From assembly GCA_030624785.1 (NCBI GenBank), contig JAUXJK010000023.1:1-12357 (forward strand): 12,357 bases of DNA. Reading direction: 5' to 3'. Position numbers and translations under genes: made by a program. Of this stretch, positions 1-5,917 are shown piece after piece (within the stretch, counting starts at the first letter, position 1; every line of letters starts with the position of its first letter). The notes below the pieces were generated by a model. That model was not told the origin of the DNA, searched no databases, and worked only from the letters and a program-made list of their open reading frames with translations. The DNA comes from Actinomycetes bacterium (GTDB lineage: Bacteria; Actinomycetota; Thermoleophilia; Gaiellales; Gaiellaceae).

Positions 1-28
1 CTAACCGGGTTCTCAAGCACGGGTCGGG

Positions 29-1177
29 CTAGAGAATGCGCTCCCCGTAAAGCTCAACAGCGGTGCCACCGCCGATGCGCGCCCTCGTAGTTTCGGGAAG
101 CACGGCCAGGGCACGCCGAGGATTATCGAAGTCCCAGTGTGGGTAGTCGCTCGAGTAGAGGAGCGTCCGATCAGCGTCGATGATCTCGCAAATGTTCCGA
201 ACGTGGTCGGGATCGGAGGACTCGACGAACGGCTGCGTTGTGAACTTCACGTGGTCGAGGATGTACTCACTTGGAGGGCGTTTGAGCCAGGGCACCTCAT
301 CTCGAACCGAATGCCAATCTTTGTCGAGTCGCCACATCACATCGGGCAGCCACGCGAAGCCACCCTCCGCAACGATCAGCCGTAGCTCTGGGAACCGCTC
401 GAACACCCCGTGACAGGTCAGGCTGATCACGTTTGACTGGAAGATCTGCGTCAGCGCCGTATGCCACTCGATGTAGTACGTGAAGATGCCACCTGCGAGC
501 GCCGGAGCTTTCGCAAAGATCCCATCGGCCGAGTTCGGGTGCACCGAGATCGGCAGGCCACGCTCGGCTGCCGCTGCATAGATCGGGTAGTAGTGCCGAT
601 CGCCCATCAGGACGTTCATCAGTGGCAAGAACACCTGCACCATGCCCGCCCGATCACCCACGCGTTCGATCTCGGCAACGGCCTGCTCTGGATCCTGAGG
701 CGCGACGACCAGCGCACCACGGAAGCGCTCGTCGAACTCGAGCCAGTGCTCCGTCATGTGATCGTTGTAGGCAGACGCGATGACCGCAGCGAGATCAGCG
801 TCAGGCAGCGCACCGAGCCCGAGCGTGTTGCCCCCGATCAATACTGCCCTGTCGATTTCGAACTCATCAAGCAGTTGCGTGCGCACCATCGCCGGGTCAG
901 ATGCCGGGACAGACCCGTCCTCGGGCAACGCGTCTCGACGCATGACCCCAACCGGATTCACATAGAGCACGTTTTTCGGGATCGAGAAGGACGATGCGTA
1001 CATGTCCTTGGACCACCCCTCGGCCTGGCCTGCACCGAGTCGCTTCTGCCAGGCCAATGACATGTACGGGACGAGGTCAGAAAGACCGTCCCGCAGATGC
1101 GAATGGACGTCGCAGTCGACGGTCAACACGGGTGTGTCCTTTTCCTTCGCAGCGACACTCGCCGAGGTCGAACTCAT
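29..1177 (-). CDS. Amidohydrolase family 2 metal-dependent hydrolase
   Basis: This 382-residue protein is a cytoplasmic TIM-barrel hydrolase of the amidohydrolase-2 family, which includes hydrolases and non-oxidative decarboxylases such as the ACMSD/LigW relatives. Visible motifs are an N-terminal D-C-D-V-H-S-H strand (residues 21-27, first metal ligands), S-V-H-P-N (H213), T-C-H-G-V-F-E-R-F-P (H256) followed by the usual E-G-G-F-A-W stretch near 271-276, and S-S-D-Y-P-H-W-D (D344, H347) near the C-terminus. This is the standard set of metal ligands and catalytic Asp. No signal peptide or membrane segment is seen. Length is normal for the family and the gene looks intact, ending with TAG. It is divergent from the Rieske gene across 28 bases. 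From memory, amidohydrolases of this type often sit beside such Rieske proteins in actinobacteria, which suggests a shared substrate pathway. The family call is secure; the reaction (hydrolysis or decarboxylation) and substrate are unknown. The start ATG lacks a clear Shine-Dalgarno site. Confidence 0.9.
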   Translation of the reverse strand: MSSTSASVAAKEKDTPVLTVDCDVHSHLRDGLSDLVPYMSLAWQKRLGAGQAEGWSKDMYASSFSIPKNVLYVNPVGVMRRDALPEDGSVPASDPAMVRTQLLDEFEIDRAVLIGGNTLGLGALPDADLAAVIASAYNDHMTEHWLEFDERFRGALVVAPQDPEQAVAEIERVGDRAGMVQVFLPLMNVLMGDRHYYPIYAAAAERGLPISVHPNSADGIFAKAPALAGGIFTYYIEWHTALTQIFQSNVISLTCHGVFERFPELRLIVAEGGFAWLPDVMWRLDKDWHSVRDEVPWLKRPPSEYILDHVKFTTQPFVESSDPDHVRNICEIIDADRTLLYSSDYPHWDFDNPRRALAVLPETTRARIGGGTAVELYGERIL

Positions 1178-1205
1178 CCAGCGAGGCTAGCAGTGTCCGC
1201 TTAGA

Positions 1206-1571
1206 GTGGTACACGTGGTACGAATCGATGTGTGCGCCGCTGACGAGCTGCCTCCGGGAGCTCGACGAATCGTTGAGGCCGACGGGAGATCGATCGGTGT
1301 CTTCAACGTGGATGGTGATCTCTTTGCGCTACGCAACATCTGTCCGCACCAGGGCGCCGCGCTGTGTCTCGGCACGGTTCGAGGCACCATGATCCCGTCC
1401 GATCCGTACGAATACGTCTACGGGCACGAGGGCCGCGTACTGCGATGCCCCTGGCACGGTTGGGAGTTCGACCTCGAAACGGGCGAGAAGCTCTTCGATG
1501 TAAGCGAGCGCGCGCGCGTCAAGACGTATCCCGCTTCGGTCGAAGCAGGCCGCGTCGGCGTCGACGTCTGA
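1206..1571 (+). CDS. Small Rieske [2Fe-2S] domain protein
   Basis: This 121-residue protein is a single Rieske domain of the non-haem oxygenase/ferredoxin type. The cluster-binding motifs are C46-P-H48-Q-G and C81-P-W-H84-G-W-E-F. Ferredoxin-type Rieske motifs are usually separated by about 15-17 residues; here there are 32, owing to an inserted loop rich in Ser, Pro and Tyr. No oxygenase catalytic domain is attached and none is encoded nearby, so it probably acts as an electron carrier or as an accessory to the adjacent amidohydrolase gene, which is divergent and 28 bases away. The start is GTG at 1206. A second in-frame GTG at 1215 is equally possible, because a direct repeat (GTGGTAC twice, 9 bases apart) covers both and neither has a good Shine-Dalgarno site; leaderless translation is possible. 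The family is certain, the partner and function are not. Confidence 0.9.
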   Translation: MVHVVRIDVCAADELPPGARRIVEADGRSIGVFNVDGDLFALRNICPHQGAALCLGTVRGTMIPSDPYEYVYGHEGRVLRCPWHGWEFDLETGEKLFDVSERARVKTYPASVEAGRVGVDV

Positions 1572-1591
1572 CGAATCCCCAGGTCTGTTCG

Positions 1592-1831
1592 TTCGCTCAG
1601 TCCTGGTGGCAACAGTTCGATGCTGAGGCGATCGTTGGAGAGCCAACCGGGGCCAACTCACACGGATTCCGGCAGCGATCGTGGCGTTTGAGGAGGCTGT
1701 CGAACGCAACCCGGATGCTCCAGTTCTCTCTCGTGGTCGACACGACCACAGGGTTGCGAGCGCGGTTCGATACGCCCTTCTGGTTCGCCGTGGCGGCGTT
1801 CCGCCCCGACATCGAGCTCGTCCGGGGCTAG
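1592..1831 (+). pseudogene. Decayed DUF3179-family gene remnant
   Basis: No intact ORF explains this interval, but pieces of one protein family appear in two frames. Frame starting at 1592 reads F-A-Q-S-W-W-Q-Q-F-D-A-E-A-I-V-G-E, which resembles the DUF3179 segment around S-W-W-Q-Q-x-x-G-E-A-I-V-G. From 1651 the homology moves one frame over and reads L-T-R-I-P-A-A-I-V-A-F-E-E-A-V then P-D-A-P-V-L-S-R, matching the next part of that family (an x-I-P-x-x-I-V-x-W-E-E-F stretch ending V-L-S-R). From about 1739 it returns to the first frame and ends F-W-F-A-V-A-A-F-R-P-D-I-E-L-V-R-G with TAG at 1829, like the family's C-terminus. The last segment has strong third-position G/C bias. This implies loss of the N-terminal part, a frameshift near 1640-1651 and a large internal deletion near 1730-1745. 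The match is from memory of the family, without a search. The function of DUF3179 proteins is not well established. Confidence 0.65.
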
Positions 1832-1881
1832 AACACGGCCGGGGCCGGATCGCCGCCAATCCTGCCCCAGAGCCGAGGGTC

Positions 1882-2193
1882 CTACATCTCGATTGCTTCC
1901 GCAACCTCGACGCTACCACCGCGCTGCAAGATCGGGCAACCCTGCGCGGCCTTGATCGCCTCTTCCTGGCTTCCGGCGTTGAGCAGGCTGTAGCCGCTGA
2001 GAGGATTGGCGCCGCCGTCAGTGGTCACGGCGCCGCTGGTGACGGTGGACGACTGGCCAACCGGATTCCCGGGATCAACGAGTGAGTCGCCGAGGCCACC
2101 CATCCAGGCACCCCACGCCTGCATCACTTCAGCTTGCTCTTCCTTGGTCTCGGGCATCGATCCGCCGTGGTAAGCGAGCACGTACTTCGGCAT
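1882..2193 (-). CDS. YCII-related domain protein
   Basis: This 103-residue protein belongs to the YCII-related/DGPF superfamily of small ferredoxin-like alpha/beta proteins. It opens with M-P-K-Y-V-L-A-Y-H-G-G, then has E-E-Q-A-E-V-M-Q-A-W-G-A-W-M-G-G-L-G (about 18-35), D-P-G-N-P-V-G (40-46), a G-Y-S-L-L-N-A strand near 67-73 and an A-A-Q-G-C-P-I-L segment near the end. This is the normal layout and length, and no part is missing. Members are often annotated as possible small enzymes or ECF-sigma-associated proteins, but no reaction can be assigned here and no sigma factor gene is in the window. The start is well supported by an AGGAGG Shine-Dalgarno site at 2201-2206, 7 bases before the ATG. 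It stands alone: the decayed DUF3179 gene converges on it, and 105 bases separate it from the DUF1116 gene upstream. Confidence 0.85.
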   Translation of the reverse strand: MPKYVLAYHGGSMPETKEEQAEVMQAWGAWMGGLGDSLVDPGNPVGQSSTVTSGAVTTDGGANPLSGYSLLNAGSQEEAIKAAQGCPILQRGGSVEVAEAIEM

Positions 2194-2200
2194 TATTGCT

Positions 2201-2206
2201 CCTCCT
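2201..2206 (-). promoter_or_regulatory. Shine-Dalgarno site of the YCII gene
   Basis: AGGAGG on the minus strand lies 7 bases before the ATG at 2193. It is the strongest ribosome binding site in the window and fixes this start. The 105-base gap it sits in (2194-2298) has no gene. A convincing -35/-10 pair could not be picked out there, although the spacing would allow the YCII gene its own promoter. Confidence 0.75.
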
Positions 2207-2298
2207 AGCTTGTTGTCAGCGAGACGCTATGTGGCGCCTTCATACAGACGTCGAACGACAGAGGCGCCGATCGACACGGCACCGAAAAAGCTCAGTCG

Positions 2299-3603
2299 CT
2301 ACGCCGAAGATGCGCGGGTGGTTGCCTGGTCTAGTGCCGCGACCGCTGCCGTGAAGCATTCCATCGGTGGCTGGGTGAGCCCGAATCCGATCACGCCCCG
2401 CCCCGGCTCGGGATGGACCATGACGATGTCGATCGTCGGCCGTACTCCGGTCTCGATCACACGTCGCACATCGACTCCAATCGGCGCCCCTCGATCGCCA
2501 AGAACCGGAACGCGATAGTCCGGGTGCTCACCGAGAGCGATGCGCCGTGCGTCGCGCGTAAGCCCTTCCGCGAGCGCGCTGTCCGCGCCCACGAGAGGCC
2601 AGAAAGCCGGCGCAGCCGGCAGCAAGGTGGCCCCCAGTCCGTAGCACTCGACGAGCAAGGAGTCGCCGCACGCGGGCCCTGCGTCCTCGATCCCGAACTC
2701 TTCGAAGAGAATCCCTTCAGGCACAGGCGCCGGCGCGGTGAACCATTGGCCGGGTAGCCCTGAGACGCGAATGCCGCATTGCGCGCCATTCGCTCCGCAT
2801 CCGGTCAGCAGGCTCGATCCTTCGATGCCATCGGCCGCGTCGAGCGCGAGCTTCGCGGCAGCGAGAGGAACTGGCACGAAGAACTGCGCGTTCTCGCGCA
2901 TCAGGGCGAACGCACGCTCCTGAACTGCCGCAGGCGTAACCGTCTTCGTGAAACCAACCGCCAGGCGCTCCGCAAAGAGAGATGTCGCGGCCGCGTTGCG
3001 GTTGTGTAGCTCGTCACCTCGTCGTAGCGCCTCGGCCATCAGCTCACGGCAGTTGATGCCGCCAAGCGCCCTGATTGCGCTATCGAGCGCGGGCCCTAAC
3101 TCGTCGCGGAACCAGACGAGACGTTCCTCGATCGCGGCGTCATACATGCCGAGCACCAGACTGCGTCCAAAGCCTTCCATCAGAAAATGAAACGCGCGGT
3201 TGCCGTTCGCTCGATCCTCGAGCACCATCACGGGCATCGACGCCGGGATCGAGCCAACACCGCCGGCCATGGCGCCGTGATCCTGCGCAGCTCCGACAGA
3301 GATCTCGCCGGCCGCCACCTTCTGCAGGGCCTCCTCAGGTGATCCGGCGAGCCCTTCAAACAGAGCAGCGCCGACTACACCGCTCCGAATGAGCGGCGAA
3401 AGCTCCTCCCACGAGGAGGCGGGCGGCGCTGCGTGGAGCACCTGATTGGGCTCGAGCCCAGGAATGACCTCTCCGGCCGGACGCACACCCACGAGCCACG
3501 GCTCGCTCGCTAGAACACGCTCGATCGCGAGCGCATTGGCAACCGCAGCAGCGTTGGCGTCCATCGGCACGATGGAAGGAGCGTACGGCATCATGGCGCT
3601 CAT
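2299..3603 (-). CDS. DUF1116 (YlbE/AllG-like) protein
   Basis: This protein of up to 434 residues belongs to the DUF1116 family, typified by E. coli YlbE (AllG), which as I recall works with FdrA (AllF) and YlbF (AllH) as catabolic oxamate transcarbamylase, yielding carbamoyl phosphate. Characteristic segments are G-V-R-P-A-G-E-V-I-P-G (39-49), D-H-G-A-M-A-G-G-V-G (108-117), G-D-E-L-H-N-R-N (196-203), T-G-C-G-A-N-G-A-Q-C-G-I-R (267-279) and G-D-S-L-L-V-E-C-Y-G-L-G-A (313-325). Length is near the family's usual ~420. The ATG at 3603 has a GAGGAA about 9 bases upstream but overlaps the divergent aminotransferase start. M14 (ATG at 3564) fits better where family homology begins but lacks a Shine-Dalgarno site. 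No FdrA or YlbF gene is visible, so partners must lie elsewhere or the role differs. The family call is secure; the oxamate or carbamoyl role is inference. Confidence 0.85.
   Translation of the reverse strand: MSAMMPYAPSIVPMDANAAAVANALAIERVLASEPWLVGVRPAGEVIPGLEPNQVLHAAPPASSWEELSPLIRSGVVGAALFEGLAGSPEEALQKVAAGEISVGAAQDHGAMAGGVGSIPASMPVMVLEDRANGNRAFHFLMEGFGRSLVLGMYDAAIEERLVWFRDELGPALDSAIRALGGINCRELMAEALRRGDELHNRNAAATSLFAERLAVGFTKTVTPAAVQERAFALMRENAQFFVPVPLAAAKLALDAADGIEGSSLLTGCGANGAQCGIRVSGLPGQWFTAPAPVPEGILFEEFGIEDAGPACGDSLLVECYGLGATLLPAAPAFWPLVGADSALAEGLTRDARRIALGEHPDYRVPVLGDRGAPIGVDVRRVIETGVRPTIDIVMVHPEPGRGVIGFGLTQPPMECFTAAVAALDQATTRASSA
3574..3581 (+). promoter_or_regulatory. Shine-Dalgarno site of the aminotransferase gene
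   Basis: GGAAGGAG lies 11 bases before the ATG at 3593 and 20 before the ATG at 3602. It favours the 3593 start over the much longer open frame that begins at 3446, whose extra residues run antisense to the DUF1116 gene and resemble no aminotransferase sequence. The site lies inside the 5' end of the DUF1116 gene on the other strand. Confidence 0.5.
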
Positions 3604-4753
3604 GCCCCGACGTTCCTCGAGCCGCGCCGATGTCCCACCGTTCTATGTAATGGAGGTGATGCGGGCCGCCGAGGAACGCGAGCAAGCAGGCGGCGAGGTA
3701 CTGCATCTCGAGGTAGGCCAGCCATCGACGGGTGCCCCGCAGGGCGTGGTCAAGGCGGCCGAGGCAGCTCTACGAAGCGGTGGCCCGCTCGGCTACACGA
3801 ACGCGCTGGGCACGCCCGAATTGCGCGCAGCGATCGCCGCCCACTACGCCGACTGGTATGGCATTGAGGTCGATCCGGCGCGAGTTGCCGTGACGACTGG
3901 GGCCTCCGCGTCGTGCGTGCTGGCGTTCCTCGCGTGCTTCGACGAGGGCGACCGGGTCGCCGTCTCCTCCCCGGGCTACCCGTGTTACAAGAACATCCTC
4001 GCGTCTTTTGGGGTCGAGGTCGTCGATGTTCCAGTCGACGCGACGACTCGCTTTCAGCTCACGCCCGAACTCCTCGAAGCACACGCGCCGCTCGTCGGCG
4101 TCGTCGTGGCGAGCCCGTCGAACCCAACCGGGACGATGCTCGACGCAGCTTCGCTCAGCGCGCTGAACTCATGGTGCACGCTGAACGAGGCGCAGCTGAT
4201 CTCCGACGAAATCTATCACGGCATTACCTACGGCCAGGCCGCTGAAACAGCGATCGCGTCAGGCTCGGACGCCGTCGTCATGAACAGCTTCTCGAAGTAT
4301 TTCTCGATGACGGGCTGGCGGCTCGGATGGCTGCTGCTGCCCGAATCACTCCTCGGCGCCGTGGAACGGCTCGCACAGAATCTCTACATCTCGGCCCCCA
4401 CACTCTCTCAACTGGCGGGCGTGGCCGCGTTCGACTGTCACGAGGAGCTGGAGGGGAACGTCCGCCGCTACGCGGAGAACCGCGAGATCCTGCTCGAGCG
4501 CCTTCCAGCCGTCGGCATAGATGACGTGGCCCCGGCCGACGGCGCGTTCTACGTCTGGGCTCGAGTGGACCACCTCGGCGACAGCCAAGATCTCTCGGCC
4601 GAGTGGCTCGACGAGCTTGGCATCGCCGTGACCGGAGGAATCGACTTCGACCCCGCGCGCGGAGGCCGCTACATGCGCTTTTCCTTCGCCGGTGCTACGC
4701 ACGAGATGCGTGAGGCGACCGCGCGGCTCGAGCAGTGGGCAAGCGCCCGCTAG
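3593..4753 (+). CDS. PLP-dependent aminotransferase, class I/II
   Basis: This 386-residue protein is a fold-type I aminotransferase of the aspartate aminotransferase superfamily, moving an amino group between an amino acid and a 2-oxo acid. Visible landmarks are G-Q-P-S-T-G (42-47), G-Y-T-N-A-L-G-T-P-E-L-R (67-78), the S-P-S-N-P-T-G motif (174-180, N177 for PLP), S-D-E-I-Y (204-208, D205 to the pyridine nitrogen and Y208 to the PLP hydroxyl), the Schiff-base lysine K235 in N-S-F-S-K-Y-F-S-M-T-G-W-R (R243 for the phosphate), and R362 in Y-M-R-F-S-F-A, which binds the substrate carboxylate. The protein is complete. The ATG at 3593 follows GGAAGGAG; ATG at 3602 is an alternative. It is the only intact plus-strand gene in this half of the window, head-to-head with the DUF1116 gene and tail-to-tail with the cupin, where both stop codons share the palindrome CTAG. 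Substrate preference cannot be read from these motifs. Confidence 0.92.
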   Translation: MALMPRRSSSRADVPPFYVMEVMRAAEEREQAGGEVLHLEVGQPSTGAPQGVVKAAEAALRSGGPLGYTNALGTPELRAAIAAHYADWYGIEVDPARVAVTTGASASCVLAFLACFDEGDRVAVSSPGYPCYKNILASFGVEVVDVPVDATTRFQLTPELLEAHAPLVGVVVASPSNPTGTMLDAASLSALNSWCTLNEAQLISDEIYHGITYGQAAETAIASGSDAVVMNSFSKYFSMTGWRLGWLLLPESLLGAVERLAQNLYISAPTLSQLAGVAAFDCHEELEGNVRRYAENREILLERLPAVGIDDVAPADGAFYVWARVDHLGDSQDLSAEWLDELGIAVTGGIDFDPARGGRYMRFSFAGATHEMREATARLEQWASAR

Positions 4754-5130
4754 CTCTTCGCGAGAGCCTCGAACTCAACCAGTATCGAAGGCTCGTCGCC
4801 GAGCGTCCACGCGTCATGCCCAGGCTCGATAACGACGACGTCGCCCTCGACCGCGTCGAATCCGTTCCCGTCGGCGTCCTCGACTCGCATCCGACCTCCG
4901 ACCATCACGCCGACATGGCGCCGTGGACAGCGCGGTTCGCCAACCTCAGTCGAGCTGTGCTCGCTCCAGCGCCAGCCCGGCCCGTGCGCAACGCGCTTCA
5001 CGACGGCTCCGCGGAGCTCTACCGTCTCGATCCGGACGCGCCCGCCGGCCATCTCGGTGCGCTCGCCGTCGTCCAGGGCCTGTCGCTCCGAAGACACAGG
5101 CCTAGAGCTCTCGAGGCTTGCCATGGACAT
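4750..5130 (-). CDS. Cupin domain protein
   Basis: This protein of up to 126 residues has a single small beta-barrel cupin domain. P-G-W-R-W-S-E-H-S-S-T-E-V-G (51-64) and R-H-V-G-V-M-V-G-G-R-M (71-81) form the first cupin motif with a degenerate His/Glu pattern. G-D-V-V-V-I-E-P-G-H-D-A-W (96-108) forms the second and keeps a His. It may bind a metal or act as a small-molecule sensor or isomerase; no reaction can be assigned. It is the last gene of the operon. From the ATG at 5130 it overlaps the end of the racemase-like gene by 29 bases. The first ~25 residues look unlike the family, so the true start may be GTG at 5097, five bases past the preceding stop, or M27 at 5052. Its TAG stop shares CTAG (4750-4753) with the convergent aminotransferase stop, leaving no room for a dedicated terminator. 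Confidence 0.82.
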   Translation of the reverse strand: MSMASLESSRPVSSERQALDDGERTEMAGGRVRIETVELRGAVVKRVAHGPGWRWSEHSSTEVGEPRCPRRHVGVMVGGRMRVEDADGNGFDAVEGDVVVIEPGHDAWTLGDEPSILVEFEALAKS

Positions 5131-5866
5131 CCATCAGCGAGAAGTATTTCTCGTCCTGCAACGTCGCCGGCGATGGATACGCAACCTTCGAATGCGATAG
5201 CCCCAACGCAACGATCGCCTCGGTCATCTTGATCGCAACGGGCCCAGGATTGATGACCTGTGCCTCGAGATGTTTCTGCATGTACTCGCCAGCCTGATGC
5301 ATCGTCGTTGAGCCAAGCAGGATGCAGTCAGCGCCGTCCTCGTCGATCGCCAGTTGCGCCTCGTCCGTCAGCTTCTGAAACATCTCCTCTTCTTTGCCTT
5401 CGAAGAGCGCCTCAACGTCGGGCGGCATGTTTACCGAGCGAACGGAGGCGCACTTGCCCTCGAGGTGGTACACGGCGAGGTTCTTGTCATAGAAGAACTT
5501 CCACTTGTCCCACATCGTGATGATCGAGAAGCGCTTCCCGAGCATGATCGCGGTCGCATACGCAACGAGTCCTGGACCGATGACGGGAATCGTCATGCGC
5601 GAACGCATCGCGGCGAGACCGGAGTCGGACACGGTGTCCATAACGACGGCGTCGTAGCCCTCCTCTTCGGCGCGAAGGCCGGCCTCGGCGATGTAGATGT
5701 CGAACAGAAGTGACTCGTACTCCGAGTCGAGCATCGTGATCGAGTTGCGTACCGGGACGCACTCAACCTTGGTGTCGGGTCCCAGGATCTCTGAAGGAAT
5801 CTGTGCCGCCCGCGCGGCGATGCCGGCCTCGTCGAACGGGAACGGAATGATGTACTTGATCCGCAT
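5102..5866 (-). CDS. Asp/Glu/hydantoin racemase family protein lacking the usual cysteines
   Basis: This 254-residue protein has the two-lobed fold of the Asp/Glu/hydantoin racemase superfamily. The N-terminus M-R-I-K-Y-I-I-P-F-P-F is typical of HyuE-like proteins. T-V-S-D-S-G-L (78-84) aligns with the family's C-F-D-D-P-G-L, and L-G-S-T-T-M (184-189) aligns with L-G-C-A-G-M. In two-cysteine racemases these two positions carry the catalytic Cys pair; here they are Thr78 and Ser186. P-V-I-G-P-G (94-99) and V-I-N-P-G-P-V (204-210) keep the substrate-pocket layout, so the protein is full length and not decayed. Classical cysteine-based racemisation therefore looks unlikely; a lyase, isomerase or binding role is possible. 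An AGAGGAG Shine-Dalgarno site lies 4 bases before the ATG. It follows the molybdopterin subunit after 51 bases and overlaps the cupin, in an operon with HyuAB, which points to a cyclic amide or its ring-opened product as ligand. Confidence 0.85.
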   Translation of the reverse strand: MRIKYIIPFPFDEAGIAARAAQIPSEILGPDTKVECVPVRNSITMLDSEYESLLFDIYIAEAGLRAEEEGYDAVVMDTVSDSGLAAMRSRMTIPVIGPGLVAYATAIMLGKRFSIITMWDKWKFFYDKNLAVYHLEGKCASVRSVNMPPDVEALFEGKEEEMFQKLTDEAQLAIDEDGADCILLGSTTMHQAGEYMQKHLEAQVINPGPVAIKMTEAIVALGLSHSKVAYPSPATLQDEKYFSLMDVHGKPREL

Positions 5867-5870
5867 CGAG

Positions 5871-5877
5871 CTCCTCT
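5871..5877 (-). promoter_or_regulatory. Shine-Dalgarno site of the racemase-like gene
   Basis: AGAGGAG on the minus strand lies 4 bases before the ATG at 5866. It gives the racemase-like gene its own strong initiation site inside the operon, unlike the overlapping starts of the hydroxylase subunit genes. Confidence 0.65.
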
Positions 5878-5895
5878 GATCGTGTCGTGGTTGAT

Positions 5896-5909
5896 CCGGC
5901 GTGCGCCGG
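5896..5909 (-). other. Short GC-rich hairpin between two operon genes
   Basis: CCGGC-GTGC-GCCGG is a perfect 5-bp inverted repeat with a 4-base loop, 8 bases after the TAA stop of the molybdopterin subunit gene and before the Shine-Dalgarno site of the racemase-like gene. No run of T follows, so it does not look like a full terminator. It could be an mRNA processing or stabilising stem, or chance. Confidence 0.3.
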
Positions 5910-5917
5910 CAGTTCGA

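Noticed and set aside
1733..1749. Perfect 7-bp hairpin GTGGTCG-ACA-CGACCAC, possible terminator after the Rieske gene
   Set aside because: It lies inside the DUF3179 remnant with coding-like composition, has no T-run, and a 3-base loop is tight; it is probably left from coding sequence.
1329..1919. 196-codon minus-strand frame across the Rieske gene and the following gap
   Set aside because: Arg-rich composition, antisense to the conserved Rieske motifs, no recognisable family.
2233..2268. GGCGCC occurring twice (2233-2238 and 2263-2268) between the YCII and DUF1116 genes
   Set aside because: Six-base self-palindromes are common in high-GC DNA and the flanking bases do not extend the pairing.
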